Shown: positions 9,010 through 16,336 of the stretch, in pieces | Layout of the letters: every line of letters begins with the position of its first letter | How positions within the stretch are numbered: position 1 is the first letter of the stretch | Source of the DNA: an uncultured Candidatus Saccharibacteria bacterium | GTDB taxonomy: Bacteria > Patescibacteriota > Saccharimonadia > Saccharimonadales > Saccharimonadaceae | DNA length: 64,000 nucleotides | Assembly: GCA_948614045.1 (NCBI GenBank) | Contig: CAPFSK010000004.1 | Span: forward strand, 15,326-79,325 | Reading direction: 5' to 3' | Made by a program: the position numbers and the translations under genes | Notes under the pieces: generated by a model | Database searches by the model: none | Told to the model about the DNA's origin: nothing | What the model saw: only the letters and a program-made list of their open reading frames with translations

Positions 9010-9279
9010 ATGAAAGTGGAGTTAAATTTTTTAGAAAAATTTAACCTAGCTAAAATATGCCTAGAGGTGTTCATGGCTTTTGTCCGTAGCGGAGTTATCC
9101 GTTTGGATGATGGCATGTTGCTTAATATTGGCGAGAGAGGCTATGGTTGGTCAAGGGTCGTTCATTCGTTATCTAACGCCTACTATCTAGTTGCAACATC
9201 TCTTGATATTTTTCCAACATACGCCACGAATCGCTACATCGCTTTCCCCTTCCGCTGCCTCTACCCAGGTAGTGTCTAA
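9010..9279 (+). CDS. Cassette B: lectin-like 61-codon module, possible short ORF
   Basis: The core at 9075-9266 encodes AFVRSG to FPFRC, the same 61-codon length as cassettes A and C. An ATG at 9010 follows GGGTGGAG closely, giving an 89-aa ORF, but the first 22 residues are encoded by an AT-rich palindrome and do not resemble a domain. An ATG also occurs at the cassette edge (9072). It may be a silent donor sequence, a gene remnant or a tiny expressed protein. A and B also share CCTCTACCC after the core. Confidence 0.45.
   Translation: MKVELNFLEKFNLAKICLEVFMAFVRSGVIRLDDGMLLNIGERGYGWSRVVHSLSNAYYLVATSLDIFPTYATNRYIAFPFRCLYPGSV
9021..9045. repeat. Perfect 11-bp palindrome, second copy
   Basis: GTTAAATTTTT and its complement flank the loop TAG. 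The centre TTTTTAGAAAAA is shared with the palindrome at 8953-8980. It lies inside the 5' part of the cassette B ORF. Confidence 0.75.
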
Positions 9280-9331
9280 TGGAGGAAAAGGAAGTGCGGC
9301 ATGATATAATAAGGTGAATAGGAGGTAGAAA

Positions 9332-9748
9332 ATGAAAATTTTATGGACAGATGGCAGCGCGAGCCCAAATCCGGGGCCGGGGGGATTTGCGGTGATTGAG
9401 AATCACCAGCCAGTGGTGCTGGGAAGCGAAAAGCAATCGACGAACATTCGGATGGAGGGATTGGCGATGATTGCGGCGATTAAATATGCGAAGGGTGAGC
9501 CGTGCGAGATTCATAGCGATTCGGAGTTCTGGATTAATGTAGTGACGAAGTGGGCGGGGAACTGGGCGTGGAATGGCTGGAAGAAAAAAACTGGCGAGAT
9601 TAAGAATTTGGATATTGTACAAGAATTATATCAGCTATATTTGGATAATCCGGTGGAGCTGGTGTGGGTGCGGGGGCATGTTGGTACGGCGGATAATGAG
9701 TTGGCGGATGAGTGGGCTAATAAAGCTCGGCAAGGCGCAAAAATCTAG
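9332..9748 (+). CDS. rnhA: Ribonuclease HI
   Basis: Degrades RNA in RNA:DNA hybrids. The DEDD residues are visible: Asp7 in TDGSASPNPGPGG, Glu in NIRMEG, Asp in HSDSE, and Asp in GHVGTADNELADEWA with the conserved catalytic-site His. The 138-aa length is typical. The start has AGGAGGT 5 nt upstream, and a TATAAT at 9305-9310 can serve as -10. It is a single gene between the cassette region and a minus-strand gene. Confidence 0.9.
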   Translation: MKILWTDGSASPNPGPGGFAVIENHQPVVLGSEKQSTNIRMEGLAMIAAIKYAKGEPCEIHSDSEFWINVVTKWAGNWAWNGWKKKTGEIKNLDIVQELYQLYLDNPVELVWVRGHVGTADNELADEWANKARQGAKI

Positions 9749-9809
9749 GGGAGCTCGTTCTCGGAGCGAGTTACGGCGTTAGGAGCTGCGCTACGTAGGA
9801 GCAGGACCT

Positions 9810-10598
9810 TTAGCGTCGGCCTGGTTTGCGGCGAGATGCTGGGGTGGCGTGTTTTGGCTGTCGGTTGTAGATGAAGTAGATGACTGTAGCGGCGATGGCA
9901 GCGATGAAGCCGACAAGGACAATGAAGACGATTGATGACGATCCGGAAATGCCGCCGGTTTTGGGGATTTCGACAGGAAGATTTTCGTTTGCATTGTCGT
10001 TGGTACTTTGACTTTCGGTGGCTTGGAATGTAGTTAGGGCGGTACTGTTGGATGGTTGATTATCGGTGGTGGTTTTGTTGTCAGTTATTGGAGTTGGAGT
10101 AGTGGCGGCGGTAATGGCTGGAGTGTTTGGGGTTGTTGGAGCTTGAGTCTGATTGGTAGCGGCGACGGTCGGCGTTGCGCTGGAAGACGGCGTTTGGGCA
10201 GCTTGGGCGGCGAGGCTTTCGGCGCGGACGATGCCAAAGAGGTAACGGCAGCTAGTAATCGCCTGGTCGATAACGGTCAGAGCGATACCGTAGGCTTCGG
10301 AGTTATGGTTTCTAAAACTTTCATCGTCATAGTTAGCGATTAACTTGTTGGTCGTGGTGACAAGGGAATGAAGATATTCGTATTCTTGATAGTGTGGAGT
10401 ATCTGGAGTGATAGGAGTAACGTTGGCGCCGTAATATTTTGAATAGTCGGCAAATTTTTCAATACGAGTAACGGCAGCTTCGAGCTCGGCTTTTGGCGGG
10501 AGGTTGGCCGTGGTGGCTTCGGCGTGACCGGCGGGAAAGATAGCGCAGATAGTGATTAAAATTGACACAAAAATACCGGTAACGGTCGAACGTCTCAT
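9810..10598 (-). CDS. Secreted protein with IPKTGG sorting-like signal
   Basis: A 262-aa protein starting at 10598 behind AAGGAGTT; the longer frame to 10631 lacks a ribosome binding site. An N-terminal signal peptide ends near GHAEA. The middle (about 120-205) is low-complexity T, A, S, P and N. The C-terminus has IPKTGG, a hydrophobic helix (SIVFIVLVGFIAAIAATVIY) and a basic tail, which is the three-part layout of an LPxTG-type wall-sorting signal with a changed motif. It could be a substrate of the sortase encoded at 45694-47076. The N-terminal domain is not recognised. Confidence 0.75.
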   Translation of the reverse strand: MRRSTVTGIFVSILITICAIFPAGHAEATTANLPPKAELEAAVTRIEKFADYSKYYGANVTPITPDTPHYQEYEYLHSLVTTTNKLIANYDDESFRNHNSEAYGIALTVIDQAITSCRYLFGIVRAESLAAQAAQTPSSSATPTVAATNQTQAPTTPNTPAITAATTPTPITDNKTTTDNQPSNSTALTTFQATESQSTNDNANENLPVEIPKTGGISGSSSIVFIVLVGFIAAIAATVIYFIYNRQPKHATPASRRKPGRR

Positions 10599-10702
10599 AT
10601 TGTAACTCCTTATTTGCACTGATTGTAACAAAGGGAAAATTAAAAGGCAAGCAAGAGCGGAATAGAGATGGGGTTATGCTTGTGAGGTTAAAAATAGCAT
10701 GG

Positions 10703-10708
10703 TATAAT
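10703..10708 (+). promoter_or_regulatory. -10 box for leaderless transcript of the CYTH-like gene
   Basis: TATAAT ends 8 nt before the ATG at 10717 and no ribosome binding site fits in the gap. Transcription would start at or next to the start codon. Confidence 0.6.
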
Positions 10709-10716
10709 AGGGATAT

Positions 10717-11286
10717 ATGAAGAAACTTATTGTAAAAAGTCAACTGGTGGATCGGGCGAAATTTGACCGAAAGTTGGCGAATATTGGAATGGTGCTTTCG
10801 TCGGCGATTTGGCAGCATGAGCGGGTGTATGTTGCGCATGATTACCGTCCGCGGATGAATTATCCGAGATTGATGCTGCGGACAGAGGTAGCAGCGACTG
10901 ACCAACCGGCGCGGTATGCGTTGAGATTGAAGCGGCATATTGAGGATAGTGGCGTAGATTGGGTAAATTCTACACTGGTAGCGGACTATACGGAAGCGAC
11001 GATGATGATTCATCAACTGGGATATCGGAAGATGACGGAGGTGAGTCGACAGAGGCAAGAGCTGGTTCTGGATGAGCGGACGGTGATTTATCTGGATACG
11101 CTGGAGGGTGTGCCGCAGCCGTTTTTGAAGATTGAGGCGGAACTAACGGATGAGATGTCGGTCGAAGCGGTGCGAAAAGAGCTGTTCACGACGCTGGATT
11201 TGCTGGGGCAGGAAACTTTTCTGATGCAGACGTATGCGGAGTTGATGACAGAACAAATGCAGCCGTATTATTTGCCAAGAAACTAG
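10717..11286 (+). CDS. CYTH-domain-like protein
   Basis: A 189-aa protein. Alternating basic and acidic strands (LMLRTEV, YALRLKRHI), then VIYLDTLEGVPQPFLKIEAEL and a C-terminal helix, recall the CYTH/triphosphate tunnel fold used by class IV adenylate cyclases and thiamine or inorganic triphosphatases. The usual N-terminal ExExK is not evident, so enzymatic activity is uncertain. It is a single gene. Confidence 0.55.
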   Translation: MKKLIVKSQLVDRAKFDRKLANIGMVLSSAIWQHERVYVAHDYRPRMNYPRLMLRTEVAATDQPARYALRLKRHIEDSGVDWVNSTLVADYTEATMMIHQLGYRKMTEVSRQRQELVLDERTVIYLDTLEGVPQPFLKIEAELTDEMSVEAVRKELFTTLDLLGQETFLMQTYAELMTEQMQPYYLPRN

Positions 11287-11338
11287 CTATAATGAGTTAT
11301 TTCGGGTTTTCTTCTAGGGGCGACGAGACATTGTTCTC

Positions 11339-11465
11339 CTAGACATTGACGTCAAAACGTGATAGAATGGGGTTATGTTGGTTTTGAAATCGCTACCGTT
11401 TCTTGGTAGTGATTTCTAGCTTAAGGCGTAGACGCCCAATGCCGAAGATGACCGACATAACACTC
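11339..11465 (+). ncRNA. Candidate small structured RNA (three-way junction)
   Basis: A possible promoter TAGACA - 17 bp - TAGAAT ends at 11367. The RNA would start near 11372. The outer stem GTTATGT.GGTT pairs with GACC.ACATAAC (11372-11383 with 11451-11462). A 12-bp hairpin GAAATC.CTACC/GGTAG.GATTTC occupies about 11386-11416, and GGCGT/ACGCC forms a third stem. No known RNA family is recognised. The opposite strand carries a small ORF, so which strand is functional is open. Confidence 0.35.
11393..11458 (-). CDS. Possible 21-aa basic peptide
   Basis: ATG at 11458 follows GAAAGGAG by four bases, a good ribosome binding site. The ORF encodes MSVIFGIGRLRLKLEITTKKR. A possible minus-strand promoter (TTTACT - 16 bp - TACTAT) lies about 60 nt upstream. 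It overlaps the RNA candidate on the plus strand; both cannot be assumed. Confidence 0.3.
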   Translation of the reverse strand: MSVIFGIGRLRLKLEITTKKR

Positions 11466-11640
11466 CTTTCTCCAATTTGTTAAAATTTATCTAGGCGCCT
11501 CGTCGCTCCTGCTCATGATAGTAGCATACTGAGCGGAGAAGTAAACCCTTAGGGTTGACAGATCCTCGCGGTGGTATTGCGGTTTCGCCGTTCCCGCGCT
11601 GCGTCAGGTATAAAACAAATATGAATATCTGTTTTATGTC

Positions 11641-12750
11641 CTATCCTCGTGGTGGTTCGCCTTCGGGTTCGGAGAGGAGCTTTTTGGATTTGATTTCGTA
11701 GCGGCGACCGTTGACTGGGGAGACGAAGTAATCTTCGCTGAGGAGATTGACGAACATGGTCAAATCCTTGTCGTCCATGATAATAATTGAGCCGTCATCA
11801 TCGGTCATGAGTTCAAGTTGCATTTCGTCAGCGTAGTCGATGAGTTGGTCTTGAGACATTTCTTCGTTGATATCGAGGGCTTGGAGTTTTTTCACAAGCG
11901 GTTTTTTGTCTTGGAGCAGGGTATTGAGTGTCAAGCCTTCGGCGAAACTGAGCTTATACTTGTCGGTCAGCTCTTTGGCCTTGGCGTCAGCGATGACTTG
12001 GGACTTGTAGTCGTATTGGAAAAGGTTTTCAAATTTCTTTTGGTTGAAAATTACGACAGTGTCGTCGATAATAGCGACTTGATTATCATCGGGCATTTTC
12101 AGAGCGACTTCGGCGGAGAATGGCTCAAAGCCCTCGCCGTTTAGCTCCCAGCTAGAGCCGCCTTTGAGGGCAGAGCTGGCGGAAATGGCTTTCGCGATAT
12201 AGAAAGTTTTGGTTTCGCCGTCGTCGCCAGGGTAAGTGAAGCGGGCGATGATGCCTTTGATTTTCTTAAACTCGTCGAGGTGGTCGCTCATGGAATCGAT
12301 GTCGCGTGACTCATGTTCGATGAGATGGACGAGGGTCTCGGCACGGCCAACGTTGCTGAGAAGAGTGCGGTAGATGACCTTGTCTTCGCCGTCGGATTTC
12401 TCGTATTCGCGGCATTCGAGGCCTTTGTCGGCTTCTTTGATAATATAACCGGTAGCTTCTTGCATGAAGAGGGCCTTCACGCTGGCGGTGAGCTGGTCAG
12501 AGTAACGGACGCGGTAAGGGGTGTAATTTTTGTTAAAGAGAAAGAGCTCAACGGAGACATTATTCTTTACCTCGTCGATTTCGTTTGCCCAATGGAAGAT
12601 GTCAAAATTACTACTCGGGCGTTCATGTGAAGCGGAGTTGGCTGGAGTTTCGGCTGGTGCGCTGGCAGTGTCAGTATTAGGCTCGGTTGGAGTGGTTTCG
12701 ACCGGAGTGTCCGGAGTAACATTAGCTAGCTGATCGTCTTGATTATCCAT
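11641..12750 (-). CDS. DUF4868 (KwaB-like) protein
   Basis: A 369-aa protein with an N-terminal T/P/E-rich linker (1-45). The folded part contains VVIFNQKKFENLFQYDYK followed by a charged helical region and a short C-terminal domain. This resembles DUF4868, the family of KwaB in the Kiwa anti-phage system. KwaA, a small multi-pass membrane protein, is not recognisable beside it, so this is at best a lone or diverged homologue. A TATAAT about 22 nt before the start and a GAGG site support expression. Confidence 0.55.
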   Translation of the reverse strand: MDNQDDQLANVTPDTPVETTPTEPNTDTASAPAETPANSASHERPSSNFDIFHWANEIDEVKNNVSVELFLFNKNYTPYRVRYSDQLTASVKALFMQEATGYIIKEADKGLECREYEKSDGEDKVIYRTLLSNVGRAETLVHLIEHESRDIDSMSDHLDEFKKIKGIIARFTYPGDDGETKTFYIAKAISASSALKGGSSWELNGEGFEPFSAEVALKMPDDNQVAIIDDTVVIFNQKKFENLFQYDYKSQVIADAKAKELTDKYKLSFAEGLTLNTLLQDKKPLVKKLQALDINEEMSQDQLIDYADEMQLELMTDDDGSIIIMDDKDLTMFVNLLSEDYFVSPVNGRRYEIKSKKLLSEPEGEPPRG

Positions 12751-12820
12751 AAAATTTACCTCACTTTTGAGACATTATAGCATACTATCTTGGTTTTTGA
12801 AAACGAGGGCAAGTCTCCAT

Positions 12821-12925
12821 TTCGCTCGGATGCTTGACTTTGCTTTCGGCTGACGCCGTAGAAAGGCCTGCGCATCCTCAGAAGAACCTGAGCAAGCTCA
12901 GTTCTTCGCTCGGATGCTTGACTTT
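12821..12925 (+). repeat. Two 21-bp perfect direct repeats flanking a hairpin
   Basis: The 21 bp at 12821-12841 recur at 12905-12925 (both contain CGGATGCTTGACTT). Between them the hairpin GAAGAAC.TGAGC/GCTCA.GTTCTTC occupies 12881-12907. The second copy supplies the -35 box of the promoter at 12918; the first has no -10 box. Confidence 0.75.
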
Positions 12926-12946
12926 TTGGATAAAGTGTGCTACAAT
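12918..12946 (+). promoter_or_regulatory. Promoter of the 13098 membrane-protein gene
   Basis: TTGACT, 17-bp spacer, TACAAT. The extended -10 GTGTGCTACAAT is shared with the promoter at 36017. Confidence 0.7.
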
Positions 12947-13007
12947 AGAGCTATCCGAAGGGAATCTGCGGATTGCTTTTGAGGACATGGTGCTATAAAT
13001 TTTAGGG

Positions 13008-13058
13008 ATAGCAAGCAGCTTAAAAACTAATTCATCTCGAGTTGGAGCTGTTTGCTAT
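13008..13058 (+). promoter_or_regulatory. Leader hairpin before the 13098 gene
   Basis: ATAGCAAGCAGCT pairs with AGCTGTTTGCTAT over 13 bp with one wobble; the loop is 25 nt. It lies in the ~145-nt leader between promoter and start codon and could act as a regulatory or RNA-stabilising element. Confidence 0.55.
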
Positions 13059-13097
13059 GCCAGAATTTCTAAATTTTTAAAAATAGGAGGTAGAAAG

Positions 13098-13748
13098 ATG
13101 GCACGAGTGAAAGGTAAGGCCTATGAGCCAACGCGGAAAGAAAAGGCAGCGAAGAGGATGAAAAAAGTAAAGAAGATCCTTGTCGTCATTACGTTGATCT
13201 GCTGCGTAATAATGGTAATTAATGCCATTGCAGGTATGACTGGTAAGAAGGCTGTTGTCGAACATTTTGGCGGAGAAGAGAAAATGGCAGGATTGTCGGC
13301 GGCGGAGCTGCAAAATCCTTACTACGCAGAGGCGAATAGGCGTATGGATGATGCGAGAACGCCAATAGGTAAAGTTTGGGGATTTTTTAATAATCTCTGG
13401 TGTTTGGCGTTACTCTGGAAGACTTGTCGATGGGGCTGGGGATTTAAGTCTACGGTGAGTTTTACGATTGCATTGTCTTGGGAAATAATCTTTTTGGCTA
13501 TCGGTTTACCATTGTATTTCAGATGGAAGAAGATTGCTGAGAAGAAAGAAGAAAAGAAACCAATGGTTGATGTTCAAAAAGAAATGAATCAGAAATTGGA
13601 AGAGGAACAGCAAAAGATGGAACGTGAGGCTAAGGTTGCGGAGCAGAAGGCCAAGGATGAGGCTTGGCAAGAGGAATATGAAGCCATCATGCGACAGAAG
13701 AGAGTAGCCGAATGGGGCAATCGCGATGGCGGAAATGGAAAGAGGTGA
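13098..13748 (+). CDS. Membrane protein with C-terminal coiled coil, unknown function
   Basis: A 216-aa protein with an AGGAGGT site 7 nt before the ATG. It has a basic N-terminus, hydrophobic helices at about 29-46 and 115-140, a weaker one near 95, and a highly charged cytoplasmic-type coiled coil from about 150 to the end. No catalytic motif is visible. It has its own promoter, a structured leader and a terminator, so it is a single-gene unit. It is not convincingly KwaA, although it lies near the KwaB-like gene and points away from it. Confidence 0.7.
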   Translation: MARVKGKAYEPTRKEKAAKRMKKVKKILVVITLICCVIMVINAIAGMTGKKAVVEHFGGEEKMAGLSAAELQNPYYAEANRRMDDARTPIGKVWGFFNNLWCLALLWKTCRWGWGFKSTVSFTIALSWEIIFLAIGLPLYFRWKKIAEKKEEKKPMVDVQKEMNQKLEEEQQKMEREAKVAEQKAKDEAWQEEYEAIMRQKRVAEWGNRDGGNGKR

Positions 13749-13761
13749 TGAAGTTTTATGG

Positions 13762-13791
13762 GAGAGCCGCAAGTGGTGTGGCTCTCTTTTT
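13762..13791 (+). terminator. Intrinsic terminator after the 13098 gene
   Basis: GAGAGCC and GGCTCTC form a 7-bp stem followed by TTTTT. Confidence 0.8.
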
Positions 13792-14348
13792 CATGGTGAA
13801 AGTTTTGCACAGTGGAAGTTGTATCTGTTGACCTCAATAAGTTTTGCACATTGTGGAAAAATGCTAGAAAAATGTAACAGGGAAGAGCGGAAAAAGCGAA
13901 AGAATTTTCAAAATAATGCTTGCGTTTTCTGAAAAAATCGGGTAAACTGAAATCAGTGGACGAAAACCCATACAAACAAGTGAAAAACTACAAAAATAAC
14001 ACAAAAACGTAGCAAACACGAAGCGGGGAAGCACCACAAACAAACATATAAAAATATAGCAAATTAACAAAGTTTGAGATCGGCCAACTAGGAGTTTTTG
14101 CGCGCGTTTAGGATACGCGTCATAGAAACCACTAGTACCTCCCAACAAACACCTCCCAATTAACTCTAGGATTTTTGTCGTTAGATGAGAATCCACAACC
14201 CACTTTTACACTATAAGTCTCTCAACGGCCGTAAGTGAGTCTGGTTTCGGCTAGGCAGGATTACGGTAGATTAAGTGTAGCAAGCAAACAAAAATTTTAG
14301 CAAATACAAAAACGCGGAAATTTCTAGTTGAACGGTCTCAAACAATGA
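13792..14348 (+). other. ORF-free region with promoter and A-rich leader upstream of rsmH
   Basis: No credible ORF. AGTTTTGCACA occurs twice (from about 13799 and 13841). A good promoter TTGCGT - 17 bp - TAAACT spans 13920-13948. The following ~400 nt hold an A-rich, poorly structured part with repeated TAGCAAA motifs (near 14010, 14057, 14277 and 14298). Short hairpins follow, such as CGCGT/ACGCG near 14105-14120. It may be a long rsmH leader or a separate RNA. Confidence 0.4.
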
Positions 14349-14363
14349 GTGTATAATATACAC

Positions 14364-15239
14364 ATGAAGGAACTTCATCAACCTGTATTATTATCAGAAG
14401 TACTCGAGGTCTTGAAGCCACAGCCGGGTGAATCGTATATGGATTTGACGGCGGGGTATGCGGGACATGCGAGTGAGATTTTGGATGTAACACAGAACTA
14501 TAAGGATAGCGTCCTGGTAGATAGGGATGAAAATGCGATTCAGGTGCTAAAGGCGCGGTACGAAAACCGACCCCTTAGGATTATGAAAGCGGATTTTTAT
14601 AGTGCGGTGTTGCAGGAAATTGAGTGTGGAAACGCTTTTGATATGATATTGATGGATTTTGGAGTTTCTTCTCCGCAGCTAGACAGAGCAGAAAGAGGTT
14701 TTTCGTTTAGTAAAGATGGTCCGCTGGATATGCGAATGGACCAGGAGCAAGATCTGACCGCCGAAAGGATTGTGAATAAATGGAGTGAAAGGGATCTTGT
14801 AGAGATATTGGAGAAGTATGGCGAAGAGAAACCGGGGTTTGCGAAGCTGATTGCGCGAGCGATTATTCATGGGCGACCATGGAGTAATACGAAAGAGCTG
14901 GGAGATGCGTTGGCGAAGTATGGACGAGGGGGGAAGGTTCATCCGGCGACACGGACATTCCAGGCGATTCGGATTGCGGTGAATGATGAGCTGGGGCAGA
15001 TCGAGCGGACGTTGGAATTGTTGCCGAAGGTGTTGAAGCCTGGGGGACGAGTAGTGATAATCACGTTTCATAGTCTAGAGGATCGATTGGTGAAGGATTG
15101 GATGCGAGAAGCGTCGGGATACGGCGAGGAATCAGAGATTAGGATTTTGACGAAAAAACCAATAACTGCGGAAATGCAAGAGTTGTTTATCAACCCAAGA
15201 GCGAGGAGCGCGAAGCTGCGAGCGGCGATAAAACGGTAG
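14364..15239 (+). CDS. rsmH: 16S rRNA (cytosine(1402)-N(4))-methyltransferase
   Basis: RsmH/MraW methylates C1402 of 16S rRNA with SAM. Seen: MKELHQPVLLSEVLEVL start, SAM loop MDLTAGYAGHASEIL, DMILMDFGVSSPQLDRAERGF, RTFQAIRIAVNDEL and the C-terminal ARSAKLRAA. The ATG at 14364 is used; a GTG at 14349 overlaps the -10 box. TATAAT at 14352-14357 ends 6 nt before the ATG, so the mRNA is probably leaderless. It opens the dcw cluster. Confidence 0.95.
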   Translation: MKELHQPVLLSEVLEVLKPQPGESYMDLTAGYAGHASEILDVTQNYKDSVLVDRDENAIQVLKARYENRPLRIMKADFYSAVLQEIECGNAFDMILMDFGVSSPQLDRAERGFSFSKDGPLDMRMDQEQDLTAERIVNKWSERDLVEILEKYGEEKPGFAKLIARAIIHGRPWSNTKELGDALAKYGRGGKVHPATRTFQAIRIAVNDELGQIERTLELLPKVLKPGGRVVIITFHSLEDRLVKDWMREASGYGEESEIRILTKKPITAEMQELFINPRARSAKLRAAIKR

Positions 15240-15432
15240 AGTGTGGAGACTAGACTGGAGCGCGGCGAGTGGCTAGCGAGGTAGAGTGCGCTGGAGCGTT
15301 CGGAGCGATTGGACATGATAATGGCAACTGGACCATTGAGATGCGGTGGCGTTGGCGATTAAGCTGATGCTGGCGGTATTTTTGATAGTTCAGCCAAGAA
15401 ATAAAAACAAAATATAAAAAGGAGGCAAAATT
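15240..15432 (+). other. Spacer between rsmH and the small ORF
   Basis: 193 nt without a convincing ORF, promoter or strong hairpin. It ends in the AAGGAGG site used by the small ORF. Confidence 0.4.
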
Positions 15433-15504
15433 ATGCCACGTCAAATTATTGTAACTAGCAACCGGTCACGCGCACAAAAGGTGCAAGTACACTTCGCGAA
15501 ATAA
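15433..15504 (+). CDS. Small basic 23-aa peptide ORF in the dcw cluster
   Basis: AAGGAGG lies 8 nt before the ATG. The product MPRQIIVTSNRSRAQKVQVHFAK is strongly basic. It is followed directly by a large hairpin and a T-run. It could be a real micro-protein or a leader peptide; no homologue is known to me. Confidence 0.45.
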   Translation: MPRQIIVTSNRSRAQKVQVHFAK

Positions 15505-15512
15505 GCGATAGA

Positions 15513-15656
15513 CCATAGTCGCGACCGCTTGCATGTTTTTCTCGGTGGCGGGTGACTATGAAAATGTTATAATCTTTCGATTATAAAACATTTTCAGCCG
15601 TCAGCCCTGTTAATACCTTGAAAAACATGCTAAGCGGTCAAGCATGACTACGTTTT
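15513..15656 (+). terminator. Long two-part hairpin with T-run after the small ORF
   Basis: An outer 19-bp stem with one bulge (15523-15541/15620-15639) encloses an inner 16-bp stem (15559-15574/15579-15596, 2-nt bulge, TTTC loop). TAGTC/GACTA closes the base, and TTTTT follows at about 15652. The size is unusual for a terminator, so it may be part of a structured RNA. Confidence 0.55.
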
Positions 15657-15922
15657 TCCGATTTATGGGGGAGTTGGGGATATGGGCCTGATGGCCTACC
15701 ACGGTTGAAGAGTTAGTCTCGGAAGTGTTTTAACTACATGACCTTCCCAGCACGTGTTGCGCGATAGTTATAGCTCTGTCGCGCCGCGTCCTGGTCTAGC
15801 TTGAAGTAACCTTTGATTTTGGAGATTAGTTCGCGGGTGGCGAGCTGCTGATGTTTGCGAGATATGGATTAGTAGGGAATGAAAAATAACAAAAATAAAA
15901 ACAGCGAGGAAAACAAAACAGA
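15657..15922 (+). other. ORF-free spacer before ftsL with one hairpin
   Basis: The only clear element is a 9-bp hairpin GCGCGATAG/CTGTCGCGC at 15759-15784 (one wobble). GGAAG/CTTCC pairs at 15721/15743. It may continue the structured RNA upstream. Confidence 0.35.
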
Positions 15923-16276
15923 ATGAGACCACAAACATATACGACAAGGCGAGGGGCGACAGTAGGTACGTCGGCGGCTTGGTCAAGGAATCATAATACG
16001 GTACGTCATACGCCAAAAACTTTGGGGTCGATTTCGAATGCGATGATCGTGGGGATGTTGGTACTCATCGTAGGGTTGATTTATGTAGCGCAGGGGACGC
16101 AGGCGACGAATTATGATTATGAATTGTCGCAATTGGAAGATGAAATTTCGGAGCTGGAAGCGAAAAAAGAGGATTTGGCGGTCGAGAAAGCGCGCTTGAC
16201 GTCGGTGGCGGCATCAGAGAATAGCACGGTGGCGAACACGATGGATACGGCGAGCGTAAGTGGGTATGCAGAGTAA
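15923..16276 (+). CDS. ftsL: FtsL-like cell-division protein
   Basis: A 117-aa bitopic protein: basic cytoplasmic N-terminus, one membrane helix (about 40-58, AMIVGMLVLIVGLIYVA) and an extracytoplasmic leucine/glutamate coiled coil (ELSQLEDEISELEAKKEDLAVEKARL). Architecture and position between rsmH and ftsI identify it as FtsL, a scaffold of the FtsQLB/FtsWI complex. Sequence alone would be too variable to call. A weak GAGG site lies about 16 nt before the ATG. Confidence 0.7.
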   Translation: MRPQTYTTRRGATVGTSAAWSRNHNTVRHTPKTLGSISNAMIVGMLVLIVGLIYVAQGTQATNYDYELSQLEDEISELEAKKEDLAVEKARLTSVAASENSTVANTMDTASVSGYAE

Positions 16277-16336
16277 GACATAAGATAGTTAGATGCTTGC
16301 CCTATTTCGTATATCTGGTTATGGTATAATTAAAGC

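Noticed and set aside
8653..9279. Diversity-generating retroelement explanation for the cassettes
   Set aside because: No reverse transcriptase, Avd-like gene or template repeat is present in the window, and the copies differ by C/T and other changes, not only at adenines of one copy. It remains testable on the full genome.
12750..13748. Complete Kiwa (KwaA-KwaB) pair with the membrane protein at 13098
   Set aside because: The membrane protein has two to three helices and a long coiled coil, faces the other way and has its own promoter; it does not look like KwaA.
13799..13860. DnaA boxes or origin at TTGCACATTGTGGAAA repeats
   Set aside because: Only two loose matches, no cluster, no dnaA/dnaN nearby, and the repeat core is not TTATCCACA.
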